Below are positions 25,903-35,252 of a DNA stretch of 64,000 nt, in pieces; position 1 is the stretch's first letter; every line of letters starts with the position of its first letter. Location of the stretch: positions 248,001 to 312,000 of the forward strand of contig NZ_JAMJWD020000003.1 of assembly GCF_023554255.2 (NCBI RefSeq), given 5' to 3'. The translations under genes were made by a program, and so were the position numbers. This stretch comes from Phyllobacterium sp. 21LDTY02-6. GTDB lineage: Bacteria > Pseudomonadota > Alphaproteobacteria > Rhizobiales > Rhizobiaceae. The notes beneath the pieces were generated by a model, which was not told where the DNA came from, ran no database searches, and worked only from the letters and a program-made list of their open reading frames with translations.

Positions 25903-26493
25903 CTAGGAGGAGGCCCTTATCTCTGGCAATTTCTCGGCTGCTTCCGGCTTGACGTCGATCAACCAGTTGATTTCACGCAAGATCCGGCTGCGTTCTCCCT
26001 CCGGCCAGCTGTGAAGGTCCAGATATTCGAGGAGCTTGAGGCCTTCCAGCGCCAGATAGGCAAGGAGGGCGCCCCGGGGGCTGGCGGACGTTTCCATGAC
26101 TTGGGCGATAATTGTCGCCTGTTCTTTTTGAATTCCGGATCGCAATTGCGCATCCTGCGCCAGGGCCGAACACAGATTGAGCGCAACGGCGCGCACATCG
26201 TCCTGGAGCGGGGTGGACGCCGCGAGAACGCGACCGCGCATGATTGCACTTGGCATGTCGCCAAGCCCGTCCGTCAGTTCCTGGATAAAGGCCTTGTCGT
26301 GGGCCACGCGGCGTTCGATGACGGCCTGGATCAACGCCTGCTTGGACTTGTAGTCGTATACGACACTGGCCTTGCTGATGCCGGCCCGCTCGGCAACGGC
26401 ATCAAGCGTGAGACGCGCAGCGCCATCCCGCACGACCACGCATTCCGCAGCGTCCAGGATGTCCTTTTGATCGATGACGCGCTTGCGGCCCAT
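25903..26493 (-). CDS. TetR-family regulator, probable repressor of the RND operon
   Basis: A 196-residue TetR protein. The N-terminal domain reads DAAECVVVRDGAARLTLDAVAERAGISKASVVYDYKSKQALIQAVI (about 11-56) with the usual helix-turn-helix; the rest is a helical ligand domain of normal length. It lies directly upstream of the adaptor gene in the same direction, so it either shares the operon or represses a promoter in the 73-bp gap. By analogy with AcrR/NalC-type proteins it should release DNA on binding a pump substrate. Confidence 0.9.
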   Translation of the reverse strand: MGRKRVIDQKDILDAAECVVVRDGAARLTLDAVAERAGISKASVVYDYKSKQALIQAVIERRVAHDKAFIQELTDGLGDMPSAIMRGRVLAASTPLQDDVRAVALNLCSALAQDAQLRSGIQKEQATIIAQVMETSASPRGALLAYLALEGLKLLEYLDLHSWPEGERSRILREINWLIDVKPEAAEKLPEIRASS

Positions 26494-26533
26494 ACGAAAT
26501 CTCGGTTCTTCTTTTTATTTCCGACTGGATGGT

Positions 26534-26562
26534 TAACTAATTAGGGGCTGTCCATATGTCAA
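26534..26562 (-). promoter_or_regulatory. Near-consensus promoter of the TetR/RND operon
   Basis: On the minus strand, TTGACA (26562-26557) and TAGTTA (26539-26534) are separated by exactly 17 bp, with the TetR start about 40 bp further on. CTAATTAG and GTTAAC, two short palindromes, overlap the -10 element and could be the repressor contact. The rest of the 309-bp gap 26494-26802 shows no gene. Confidence 0.55.
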
Positions 26563-26802
26563 TCGTCAATCCGGTTGCTCGCGAGGTTGTGATGGATCAC
26601 CGCCACCAACCTTAAGGCGAGGCCTGCCCCTGGAACACTGACGTCCTTGCCGCTGCAACGCTTGACAGCGCGATAGTTGCAGATGGGCCACAATTTATGG
26701 ATTAACGCTCATCGCCCGCATGATTTCGATCCCGGTGATGTTGTTTGAAATGTGGCGGGTCAGTATCACTAGAGTTGCATATGTCTCATCAAAGGATTCG
26801 CG

Positions 26803-27945
26803 ATGCGGAAGCTGGTACCCACAATTCTGCTTGTTGCGCTCAGCGCCTGTGCCAGCCCCTCGGACGGCCCCAGTGCCACAAATATCCGCAATGCTTCCCT
26901 GCCGAATTCGAACGAGAAGATCCCGGTCCTCGAACTTGCCGATGCACCGCTCGGACTGACGGGCGCAGCCATGACGTCCTATGCTGCCGGCGATACGGGG
27001 CTGAGCCGCCTTCGAACTCAGGGTTACATCGACAGCCGGCTCCGTCGCGGCGATGTCATCGACGTGACGATCCTCGATTCCGGCGAAGAGGGCATTCTCT
27101 CCGCTACCAATAGCAAGACGCTGAATCTCGGTCGCTTCACCGTCGACGAGAGCGGTTCGGTAACACTTCCCTTCGTAGGCAAGCAGCGCGTGCTCGAATC
27201 CTCGCCGGAGGCTCTGCAAGCGCGTATCGTCAGCGGCCTGCGCGGTTCAGCCGTCAATCCGCAGGCGGTGGTGACGGTTGTTGAAAAGCCCTCGAACGGC
27301 ATCACGGTCAATGGTGACGTGCGTGCGCCCGGACGCTTTCCGCTGACAGCCCGCAAGGAGCGCGTTCTCGACGCGATTGCACTTGCGGGCGGGGCTTCCG
27401 GCGCGCCCACCGGGACGACGGTGACGGTAATCCGCGGCAAGCAGCGCGTGAGTACCCAGCTCGATAGAATCATGAATGACGACCGCCAGAACATCTACCT
27501 GCTGCCCAATGACCAGCTTCTGCTGGAAGGCGATGCACCAAGTTTCATGGCGCTCGGCGCGTTCAAGAGCGCCGGCGAGTTCGAATTCGAAAAGGGCAAG
27601 CTTACGCTGGCCCAGGCGTTCAGTCGGGCTGGCGGTTTGCTCGACGATCGCGCAGACGCGCGCAATTTCTATCTGTTCCGCAACCAGGCAGTGCATTCCG
27701 GCACGCAAGCCGCCAGCGCCGGAAAGAACCCGGGCGCGCCATTTGTTGCATCCAAACCGGTAATCTACCGGGTCAACCTGCGCGATGTGTCCAACTTCTC
27801 CCTCATGCAGCAATTTCAGATGCAGGATGGCGATATGCTTTATGCAAGCAATGCCGGACTTGTGAATGCCGCGAAGCTGATCACGGTATTCCAGAAAAGT
27901 GCCCCCACCGCGGCGGCACCACAGCCTGGCGCGGGTTCAAATTGA
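26803..27945 (+). CDS. Polysaccharide export (Wza/OPX-type) outer-membrane lipoprotein
   Basis: A 380-residue protein with a lipoprotein signal (VPTILLVALSACAS, lipidated cysteine near residue 16). It carries the polysaccharide export domain (YIDSRLRRGDVIDVTILDSGEEG, then GRFTVDESGSVTLPFVGKQRV) and SLBB-type repeats (ITVNGDVRAPGRFPLTARKERVLDAIALAGG). Such proteins form the exit pore for capsule or exopolysaccharide. No polymerase, co-polymerase or glycosyltransferase gene is nearby, so it is an orphan here. Its 3' end overlaps the convergent T6SS kinase gene by 9 bp. Confidence 0.88.
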   Translation: MRKLVPTILLVALSACASPSDGPSATNIRNASLPNSNEKIPVLELADAPLGLTGAAMTSYAAGDTGLSRLRTQGYIDSRLRRGDVIDVTILDSGEEGILSATNSKTLNLGRFTVDESGSVTLPFVGKQRVLESSPEALQARIVSGLRGSAVNPQAVVTVVEKPSNGITVNGDVRAPGRFPLTARKERVLDAIALAGGASGAPTGTTVTVIRGKQRVSTQLDRIMNDDRQNIYLLPNDQLLLEGDAPSFMALGAFKSAGEFEFEKGKLTLAQAFSRAGGLLDDRADARNFYLFRNQAVHSGTQAASAGKNPGAPFVASKPVIYRVNLRDVSNFSLMQQFQMQDGDMLYASNAGLVNAAKLITVFQKSAPTAAAPQPGAGSN

Positions 27946-28872
27946 CGGCGGATCGCTTCGATCCATGTCCCTCAGCCGTTCGCTGACAGCGGCGGCGGTT
28001 TGGGGACGATTTCCCGGATCTTGGGCCGTCAGATCACGCGCCAGGGCTGACAGCTGCCGGGTTGCACCATCATCGACAGGACAGCGCGCCATCAGCAGCT
28101 CCAATATCCGGCCGCAAGAATAAAGGTCGGCTCGGCCATCGAGCACGTCGCCATCAACTTGTTCCGGCGCTGAAAATTCCGCGTGTCCGGCCCTTGCGAG
28201 CTCAAGGTCCGCGTGCCGTTGCCCTCGTTTGAGCGCGATGCCGAAATCGGAGATTTTCAGGCCCGAAAGCTGCCGGTCCTTGAGCAGAAGGTTGTCCGGT
28301 GCGATGTCCGCGTGAACGAGCCCGGCCATATGAATGGCTTGCAGGCCGGAAACCATGCCTGCCATCGCGTCCCGTATGTCTTCAATCGACAATGGATCGC
28401 CATTCAGGCGACCGGAAAGTGTGAACGGCATCCAGTCGGATATGAGCGCCGGGCGCCCGTCCGGGAGACGAAGCAGGATCTGCGGGGCGAGGATATTTCG
28501 GTGATTGAACGTCGTCGCCAGCCGCGCCTCGCGCAGCAGCAGTTCCCTTGCCGAAACGTTGTCGCCCTCAGACGAGCGAAGCGTCTTCATGGCATGCAGG
28601 CTTCCGAGGTCGCGGTGCCGGATGCGATGGACCTGCGTTGTCGAGCCATCGTGAACCAGTTGTTCCAGCAGGAACGAATTGGCGATGAATGTCACATCCC
28701 TGTTTTCGATGCGCGCCTGACGGCGATCCAGGGCATCGCGAACCCGGTCTACGAGCAAGCGGACATCGTCATCTGCGCGCGGGGTATCGCCATCCCGGCT
28801 GAGGGCCTGCCACAAGGCGGAGTAGCGGGCGGCAATCGTCCGCAACGGATCGGGCGATTCATCCGGCTTCAT
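27937..28872 (-). CDS. ppkA: T6SS-associated serine/threonine protein kinase (PpkA/TagE-like)
   Basis: A 311-residue kinase without an obvious transmembrane helix. Seen are the ATP-binding lysine K96 (HAMKTL), the helix-C glutamate E115 (REARL), the catalytic loop HADIAPDN (D189, N194), the metal aspartate D209 in DFG and the APEQ motif (235-238). The loop lysine of HRDLKPEN is absent, like the HRDISPDN-type loops of bacterial kinases. The glycine loop (VHDGSTTQV) is degenerate. It is the last gene of the T6SS operon and overlaps the TagF-PP2C gene by 4 bp. In Agrobacterium the equivalent kinase phosphorylates TssL to activate secretion. Confidence 0.88.
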   Translation of the reverse strand: MKPDESPDPLRTIAARYSALWQALSRDGDTPRADDDVRLLVDRVRDALDRRQARIENRDVTFIANSFLLEQLVHDGSTTQVHRIRHRDLGSLHAMKTLRSSEGDNVSARELLLREARLATTFNHRNILAPQILLRLPDGRPALISDWMPFTLSGRLNGDPLSIEDIRDAMAGMVSGLQAIHMAGLVHADIAPDNLLLKDRQLSGLKISDFGIALKRGQRHADLELARAGHAEFSAPEQVDGDVLDGRADLYSCGRILELLMARCPVDDGATRQLSALARDLTAQDPGNRPQTAAAVSERLRDMDRSDPPSI

Positions 28873-30224
28873 TGCGGGCCGACGCCGACCACGATGGCGC
28901 TGAGATTGTCGCGGGCATTGGCGATCAGTCCATTTTGAATGAGAACTTCCGCCGCTTCGCTGACGGGATGTTCAAGCAGCGTCTCGGCGATGCTGCGTTC
29001 GTCGAGCGTCCGGGCCAGTGCCGCACTGCACAGCAGGAATTGGTCGCCAGCTTCGACGGTATCGACAAGAACGTCCGGCATCAGCTGCTGTTGCGCGCCA
29101 ATGCTGCGCGACAATGCAAATCGCAACCCCACCTCGACGTGATCGCGCGTAAGGCACCGCATCGTGCCATTGCGGACCAGGTAGCAGCGAGCATTTCCCA
29201 CCCATGCCACGGCGAACGCATCATCGTGCATGGCCAGGGCAACGACACTGGCATTTGACAATCCAGTGCGAACGGACTGCAAAAGTCCGTGCGCTCGGCC
29301 CAGCTTGCCTTTCATGTCCTGCACGATCCCCGCAAGCGTATCGTGGAGCGACACATCGGCAAGCGCGTTGGTCGTGACTTTGGCCGCATCCACAGCGCCG
29401 CTCCCGTCGCCAACACCATCCGCCACCGCAAACAGGCGCGGCTTTTCGCAGACCAGCAAGGCATCGGCATTGATGGATAGCCGCGTGCCGGCATGGGTTG
29501 CATAGCTTTTCTCAATTGCAAACCGGCTGGAAGGAACCGACTGCTCTTCGGCGGCGCCGGGCCGAGCCGCGCGCATGGGATCGGGTGCTGTTTCCGGTTC
29601 CGATGGAGAAGCCTCTGCGCCTTGCCTGTTCAGAAGCTTCACGAAATGCTCGGCCTGGGGTGGGCCCTCGGTCTTGAAGCCGGTGGCCCGACGCGTATCG
29701 ACATCGATCGTCCACCAGATCGAAACGCGCCCGCCACCATTCGAGACCTCATATCTTGGAACAGGCTTGGCATGCGGCAGGCGGAGGCGCTTCAGACCGG
29801 CGACGAAACCGGCAATGTCGAAGTCTCGTGCAGACGACGTCTCGGCCAGGGCTTCGACGGCCGTAAACCAGGTGTCATCGAAGCAGAGCAGACGGGGATT
29901 GTCATTGAAGCTGCCAAGTTTGGCGGCTATGACCAGCGGGAAGCTCCGTCCGACGCGATCCGTGCTGGGCAGCAGCACGCCGGCTATGGTGGATCGACCC
30001 CAGATCGAGCGCTCGATGACGAACCGCCAGGGCGGCGCAGCGCGAAACAATGGTTCCCATTCGGCTCCATGCGCATGTTCGCTGGCCCGCAATCCTGACT
30101 GCAACCAATTGTCGAGTTCGGTCTGAACGGTGCGACCGAGACCGGTAGAAATGAAATCGCCATTCGTCGGCACCTTGCCGAAAAACCCGATACGGTCGAC
30201 CTCAGTTCCTGGCGTATCGATCAT
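28869..30224 (-). CDS. TagF-PP2C fusion, T6SS post-translational regulator with degenerate phosphatase
   Basis: A 451-residue two-domain protein. Residues 10-185 form the TagF domain (RIGFFGKVPTNGDFI, IWGRSTIAGVLLPSTDRVGRSFP), a known T6SS repressor. Residues about 235-450 form a PP2C domain as in the TagF-PppA fusion of Agrobacterium. Several metal or structural motifs differ from PP2C consensus: NED reads NAD (252-254), GDSR reads GNAR (343-346), and SDGL reads SAAL (400-403), where the aspartate binds metal. VADG (267-270) and ARDN (437-440) are kept. The phosphatase may be weak or inactive. The gene lies between tssM and the kinase gene. Confidence 0.92.
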   Translation of the reverse strand: MIDTPGTEVDRIGFFGKVPTNGDFISTGLGRTVQTELDNWLQSGLRASEHAHGAEWEPLFRAAPPWRFVIERSIWGRSTIAGVLLPSTDRVGRSFPLVIAAKLGSFNDNPRLLCFDDTWFTAVEALAETSSARDFDIAGFVAGLKRLRLPHAKPVPRYEVSNGGGRVSIWWTIDVDTRRATGFKTEGPPQAEHFVKLLNRQGAEASPSEPETAPDPMRAARPGAAEEQSVPSSRFAIEKSYATHAGTRLSINADALLVCEKPRLFAVADGVGDGSGAVDAAKVTTNALADVSLHDTLAGIVQDMKGKLGRAHGLLQSVRTGLSNASVVALAMHDDAFAVAWVGNARCYLVRNGTMRCLTRDHVEVGLRFALSRSIGAQQQLMPDVLVDTVEAGDQFLLCSAALARTLDERSIAETLLEHPVSEAAEVLIQNGLIANARDNLSAIVVGVGPQ

Positions 30225-30248
30225 ATGCGCTCACTCATTCGGCTTTCC

Positions 30249-33200
30249 TCAAAACTGGGCCGGACATGCGAAATCGGAAATCGCCTTGAGGCGGAATGGA
30301 TTGAGGACCGAGCCGAACTGCACGTCGAATTCCGCCTCATTGCCGCCATTTGCAAAACGCGCCCGGAACAGATCGTCTCCCCTGCTGCTTATGTCGGCCT
30401 TGTCGAAGAGCCTGAAGGCCGACCAGTCGCCATTTTCGGTGAGGGCCTGCTGCAAGCCGCCCGGCTGGAAGGCGATGAAGGACACATTGCTAGCCTCTTT
30501 CGATGGCCACGCGATGGATTTGGACAGCACCCAGCCGTGATTATAAAGTACGCGTTCCCCCCCGATTTCCATGATGACGGCTCCCGCCGATTCACTGAGA
30601 GAAACCGGCTTGACGTTGATGGAGATCGCCGGGCTTTCACTGCCCGCAGGAAAGAAGGCACGCCGGATCTTGTCGGCATTCTCGAACTGGGCGATTGCCT
30701 GGCTTGGAATCCCCTCGGTTCCAAATGTGCCCCGCCACCTCCATGGCGTGGTGCTTGTATCGATGAAAGCTTCGAGGCGATCCTTGAAGAAGCTGTGAAA
30801 CAGGCCGCTTGGTCCGAACAGGCGGATGAAATCGGCCATGGTCACATCACGCGCGGACGAGCGATCGAACGGATATCTTCCGACGACAATGCTGGTACAC
30901 AGGCGCTCGCCATCGACCGCCCAGAGGTTTCCGAGACGCAGCCGGGCCGTCTTGACGGCCAGCGATCCTATATCAGCGGTCATGCCGGCCATCCAGCTAT
31001 CCACGGGTGCCGGCAATCGTCTTGTCTCCTCAAGCAGGGCCTGGTTCGACTCCGTCAGCTGACTGTCGACGTCAAATACCTTGGACACTTCCGCGGTGGA
31101 GGTGCTGGCGCGGGAGAGCTGGCCATAGATGGTCTTCAGGATCGGTTGCAGCGCGCCAAGCTGAGAGAGCGGCTTTTCGCCTGACTGCGATTCCGCCGAT
31201 TTCGGAGCTTCCAGGGCCTCGCGGAGCCGGCCGAAGGGATCCGGGGCATTCACCGCGCCCGCGAGCGCAAGCGTCATTGCGCCCTGGGGAACGCTGTCGG
31301 CAGCGGCAATTTCGGCGCTTCCCTGCGGTCGGAGATCCGTGGCGCCCACAATGGCACGGGCGACGGCCTCGATGGGACCGGGATCATTGGCGAGGACGCG
31401 GACGGTCTCGGTCGCGTCAGCCAATGTCTGCGAGGAACGAACCCGCATGTCCGTCAGCATACCCGACCATTGCTGCTCGAAGTTGTTGAAATAGAGCTGG
31501 AGCGCTGCCTGAGCCACGGCGTCGATCGTCATGCTGCCGGCGACCGGCTGGTCGCCACGCACCCACTGCTCGTCGAGCGCCTTGCGGGCGGCATCCATGA
31601 CATGCGGCAACACGACCGTGCGATAGCCTTCACCGGTGAAAAGACCGGGGATGCCTGCACGCAATGATGCCTTGGAAGACCGTTCGAATGCCTGTTCGCC
31701 TAACGGACCAAGGGCGTCGGCCGGTATCCAGGGCGCAAGCGCACGCGCCTCGCGCTCATTGCTCAAGATGTGATAGGCCCGCGCGGCGATACTTTGGTCG
31801 CGGGCAATCTCGCGTGCCTTGGCAATCAGCGGCGCGTCGAGGTCAACCGCTGTCAGCGGCGCCGAAACCATGCTGTCGACATGGCTTACGAGCGCACGCC
31901 GGACTGCGGCTCGACCTTCGCCCGGATAGAGCGACATGAACATGTCTTCCGCCTGCAACGAAACGAATTCCGGGTCGATTGGCCCGAGACCGCCAAGCAT
32001 TCCGTAGAGCTTGAGCGCATCGAATGTCCGACCGGAATCCCCGTTGTCATTTATCGTCTTCTCGAGCTGAACGAGGAGGCGGGGCAGAAGCAGCGAGTTG
32101 GCCGCGCGCTGGTACGCCGCGCGCTGACGGCTGGCGATCTTGCCTTCCTGATCGAGCCCGAAACTGATGGGCCAGATGCGATTGTCCGAGAAACCGGTTA
32201 CCACATCGCGCAGATTGTCGAGGGCCGGCAGGATACGCAGGAAATCGGCGTCGGAAACATCGCGAATGGGTATGCCTCGAACCAGCTGCTCATAGGCTGC
32301 GATACGCTCATCGGCCCGGGCCAGGGCGCTGGTGTTCTGAAAATAGGTCGCCGTCCAGCTTGTCAGTACGATTGCCAACAGCAGGGTCGCCAGACCATAG
32401 GCCGTTCGACGCAACAGGATCTGCCTGCGCGACAATCTCTTGTCGCGTGCAACGAGCGAGGCTTCTTCGAAGATCACCTGCTTGAAGAGCCGCGAAAGAA
32501 AATAGCTTCGCCGCAAACGCGGCGCGCCGGCCTGCTGTCCGGCTGGTGCCTGTGCTTCCGTTTGCGTGCCGGAGACGAAGTACACCCCGCGCACGAGCGG
32601 GGACTCGACCAGTGTCGAGCCGGCGCAAAGTTCGGCCAGGACCTCATGCAGCCTTTCTTTCAGGGCGGCGAGCTCGGCCGGGAACCGGAAGATGCGTCCG
32701 CGAAGGTGACTGCTCGGCTCCTGCTGCAACCGTTCGATCAGCATGGCACCGACACGCTCCTGAAGCAGCGCGAATTCTTCCAGGTAACGTTCCGGCAGGT
32801 CTTCCGCCTTGTAGCTCTCGTCAAGGTCAAAAGTCGTGCCCCAGACCTGCTCCCGATCGGTCTTGCTGAAACCATCGAAGAACTCGACGAAGCCGGTGAG
32901 CAAATCCGCCTTGGTCAGCACGAGATAGACCGGCACCCGCGCCTGCAGGAATTCGTCGAGTTCCGACAGCCGTTGGCGGATCGCACGCACCTCCTCAAGC
33001 CGCGCAGCTGAGTCCCGGGACAGCATATCGCCGATCGACAGCGTTACCAGAACACCATTGATCGGTTGGGAACGGCGATACTTCTTCAGCAGCTTCAGGA
33101 AGCCTTCCCAGCCCGCCTTGGCCGCACCGTTGAGATCGTCCTGCGTCGTGTAGCGGCCAGCCGTATCAATCAGAATGGCCTCGTCGGTGAACCACCAGTT

Positions 33201-33740
33201 ACAGTTTCGCGTACCGCCGATGCCCTGCACCGAATTGGAGCCAAGCGCGTCGCCGAGCGGGAACTTCAAACCCGAATTGGTCAGGGCCGTGGTCTTGCCG
33301 GAACCCGGCGCGCCGAAGATCACGAACCAGGGCAATTCATAGACATAGCCAAATCGCTTCTTGGTGACACGGCGCAACAGCGCCAGAGCCTCTTTCAGCC
33401 TGTTGCGGATTTCGCTGACTTCCGCTGTCTGGCTCGCCGCGGCTTCCGCCTCGGCATCTTTCTCGAGACTGTCGACAAGTACCTTGTCACGACGACGCGC
33501 GCGAATGGTCGAGACCACCATATAGGCGGCCCATGCCACGAGCACGATCGCGATGGTGATTATCCTGTTGCGCGAACTTTCGAGCGGCTTGAACTCGCCA
33601 TATCCAATCAGGTAGCCGTAGAACCAGATGACGACGCAGATCGCCGCCACCCAGATTACGGACACAAAGCGCCGGCCGACTATTCCCGCATAGGAATCGA
33701 CATATGAACGCAGCGTATAGAAATAGCTGAGCGGATTCAC
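30249..33740 (-). CDS. tssM: TssM/IcmF, T6SS membrane-complex protein
   Basis: A 1,163-residue inner-membrane protein that spans the envelope and forms the T6SS trans-envelope complex with TssL. Two N-terminal membrane helices (about 25-45 and 58-78) precede a cytoplasmic GTPase-like domain whose Walker A is intact (GAPGSGKT, 143-150), as in the Agrobacterium protein where ATP use was shown. A third membrane helix follows near LLLAIVLTSWTATYF. The large C-terminal periplasmic part includes the FxFxxFF-like region near FIRLFGPSGLFHSFFKDRL. It overlaps tssL by 4 bp. Confidence 0.97.
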   Translation of the reverse strand: MNPLSYFYTLRSYVDSYAGIVGRRFVSVIWVAAICVVIWFYGYLIGYGEFKPLESSRNRIITIAIVLVAWAAYMVVSTIRARRRDKVLVDSLEKDAEAEAAASQTAEVSEIRNRLKEALALLRRVTKKRFGYVYELPWFVIFGAPGSGKTTALTNSGLKFPLGDALGSNSVQGIGGTRNCNWWFTDEAILIDTAGRYTTQDDLNGAAKAGWEGFLKLLKKYRRSQPINGVLVTLSIGDMLSRDSAARLEEVRAIRQRLSELDEFLQARVPVYLVLTKADLLTGFVEFFDGFSKTDREQVWGTTFDLDESYKAEDLPERYLEEFALLQERVGAMLIERLQQEPSSHLRGRIFRFPAELAALKERLHEVLAELCAGSTLVESPLVRGVYFVSGTQTEAQAPAGQQAGAPRLRRSYFLSRLFKQVIFEEASLVARDKRLSRRQILLRRTAYGLATLLLAIVLTSWTATYFQNTSALARADERIAAYEQLVRGIPIRDVSDADFLRILPALDNLRDVVTGFSDNRIWPISFGLDQEGKIASRQRAAYQRAANSLLLPRLLVQLEKTINDNGDSGRTFDALKLYGMLGGLGPIDPEFVSLQAEDMFMSLYPGEGRAAVRRALVSHVDSMVSAPLTAVDLDAPLIAKAREIARDQSIAARAYHILSNEREARALAPWIPADALGPLGEQAFERSSKASLRAGIPGLFTGEGYRTVVLPHVMDAARKALDEQWVRGDQPVAGSMTIDAVAQAALQLYFNNFEQQWSGMLTDMRVRSSQTLADATETVRVLANDPGPIEAVARAIVGATDLRPQGSAEIAAADSVPQGAMTLALAGAVNAPDPFGRLREALEAPKSAESQSGEKPLSQLGALQPILKTIYGQLSRASTSTAEVSKVFDVDSQLTESNQALLEETRRLPAPVDSWMAGMTADIGSLAVKTARLRLGNLWAVDGERLCTSIVVGRYPFDRSSARDVTMADFIRLFGPSGLFHSFFKDRLEAFIDTSTTPWRWRGTFGTEGIPSQAIAQFENADKIRRAFFPAGSESPAISINVKPVSLSESAGAVIMEIGGERVLYNHGWVLSKSIAWPSKEASNVSFIAFQPGGLQQALTENGDWSAFRLFDKADISSRGDDLFRARFANGGNEAEFDVQFGSVLNPFRLKAISDFACPAQF

Positions 33741-35239
33741 GGCAATGCCCCTTCTGCTTGAGGTTTGTCGGCACTGTTGTCCGGCAAGGCAGGCACGACG
33801 CCGATCGCATCGAGTTTTTCGCTCGGATCGGTAAGCACAAGGATTTCAGTGCGCCTGTTGGTTTCCCGCCCTTCGCTCGTGTCGTTGCTCGCCAGTGGAT
33901 TGCTGTCGGCGCGCCCTTCGGTCAGAATGGCCGCAGGTCCCGTATAGGCCGACAGAATCTTGCCGACCGCGCTGGCGCGCGCTTCCGACAGATGCCAGTT
34001 CGAAGGGAATTGCAGGGTACGGATGGGAACATTGTCCGTATAGCCGACGACTACCGCACGGAACTTTTCGGCGGCAAGAGCGCCGCCTATGCGCTCGAGG
34101 AGGTCGCGGAATTGCGGGCTGACCTCGGCGCTTCCCACCGAAAAGAGGCCGGAATTGTTGATGCGGACCAAGAGCCTGCCGTTGGAGTCCGAAAGCGTCA
34201 CCAGCTTGCGGTCCACCTCCGGCTGCAGAAATGCCATCAGATTCTCCAGACGGCTCGGCGGCTTCGGTGCCAGTACCACCGGTTCTTCGACCTTTGTCTC
34301 GACCCGCGGCGCTTCTACGACAGCGGGTTGAGGAGGCTGCCTGAAGACGCTCGGAGATTCACGCGGCGGCAGGTTTGCCAGTCGCGCGAAAGTGTCATCC
34401 GAGGAGCGATTGAGCGAGAGGGTGAAGAACAGGTAACCGAGCGAAAAGAACAGGATCAGCCCAGAAAGAAGCGTCCAGAGCGCGACTGCCGTGTGCAACG
34501 GCTTGTGCCGCGCCGAGACGCCGCGCCAATGGGGCGAAAGCTCGCGTTCGAAGACTCCGTACTGACCAAGCAAGGTCTTGTAGAGGCTGTCGCGAACGCG
34601 ACCAAGCTCCAGCGGGCCGCGCTGGGAAACACGGGTTCGTCCTTCGAACGCCAATGACAGGCAGAGATAGATCAGCAGTAACAGATCCTTGTTGGTGCCG
34701 GGACTCTGGTGAAAGTGGTCGAGAAGATCGAACACACGATCGCCGCCGGTCACGTCCATGTGGAATGTGGAGACAAGTCCGGAACGGGCCCAGCCTGCCC
34801 GCACGCCCCATGGCTTGCTCAGCACTACATCGTCGACGGTGGCGCAAACAACGTAATGGGCAGCACGCGCCCTTTCCGGACTGATGCGAGCACCCGCCAG
34901 ATCGCGTTCGTAGCGGCCGATTGCATCGATCGTGGTGCGACGCAGCTGTTCGATGTCTGGCTGCTCGTCAGTGTGACGCAGGATATGTGCAAGATTGAGC
35001 AACGGTGCTGCGGAGGCGACAATGGTCGGCACTTCGTCGCCACCGAAGTGGAAGTCGCGCACGAGTGCCTCGACCGACCAGCCCGCTGCCTTGACAGGTT
35101 CTCCCAGCGGCCCGTCGTCCAGCGTGTCATCGAGCATTTCCGCGATCTTGCGGGCAGATTTGTCCTTGCGCACTCCCTCCTCGGTCAATTCAACGACCGT
35201 GGGCAGGTCTTGCCAGAGATTGGCTGGTCCTTTGCTCAT
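33737..35239 (-). CDS. tssL: TssL with C-terminal OmpA/peptidoglycan-binding domain
   Basis: A 500-residue protein with three parts: the cytoplasmic DotU/IcmH-like domain (about 50-245), a membrane helix (250-275) and a periplasmic OmpA-like domain (about 355-485; VVVGYTDNVPIRTLQFPSNW, then LSEARASAVGKIL) that should grip peptidoglycan. The fused OmpA domain could compensate for the missing TssJ lipoprotein. Residue T14 in DLPTVVEL matches by number and setting the threonine of Agrobacterium TssL that is phosphorylated by PpkA and bound by Fha; this is inference. It is coupled to tssM and follows tssK by 13 bp. Confidence 0.96.
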   Translation of the reverse strand: MSKGPANLWQDLPTVVELTEEGVRKDKSARKIAEMLDDTLDDGPLGEPVKAAGWSVEALVRDFHFGGDEVPTIVASAAPLLNLAHILRHTDEQPDIEQLRRTTIDAIGRYERDLAGARISPERARAAHYVVCATVDDVVLSKPWGVRAGWARSGLVSTFHMDVTGGDRVFDLLDHFHQSPGTNKDLLLLIYLCLSLAFEGRTRVSQRGPLELGRVRDSLYKTLLGQYGVFERELSPHWRGVSARHKPLHTAVALWTLLSGLILFFSLGYLFFTLSLNRSSDDTFARLANLPPRESPSVFRQPPQPAVVEAPRVETKVEEPVVLAPKPPSRLENLMAFLQPEVDRKLVTLSDSNGRLLVRINNSGLFSVGSAEVSPQFRDLLERIGGALAAEKFRAVVVGYTDNVPIRTLQFPSNWHLSEARASAVGKILSAYTGPAAILTEGRADSNPLASNDTSEGRETNRRTEILVLTDPSEKLDAIGVVPALPDNSADKPQAEGALP

Positions 35240-35252
35240 TCGCCTGGCTTCC

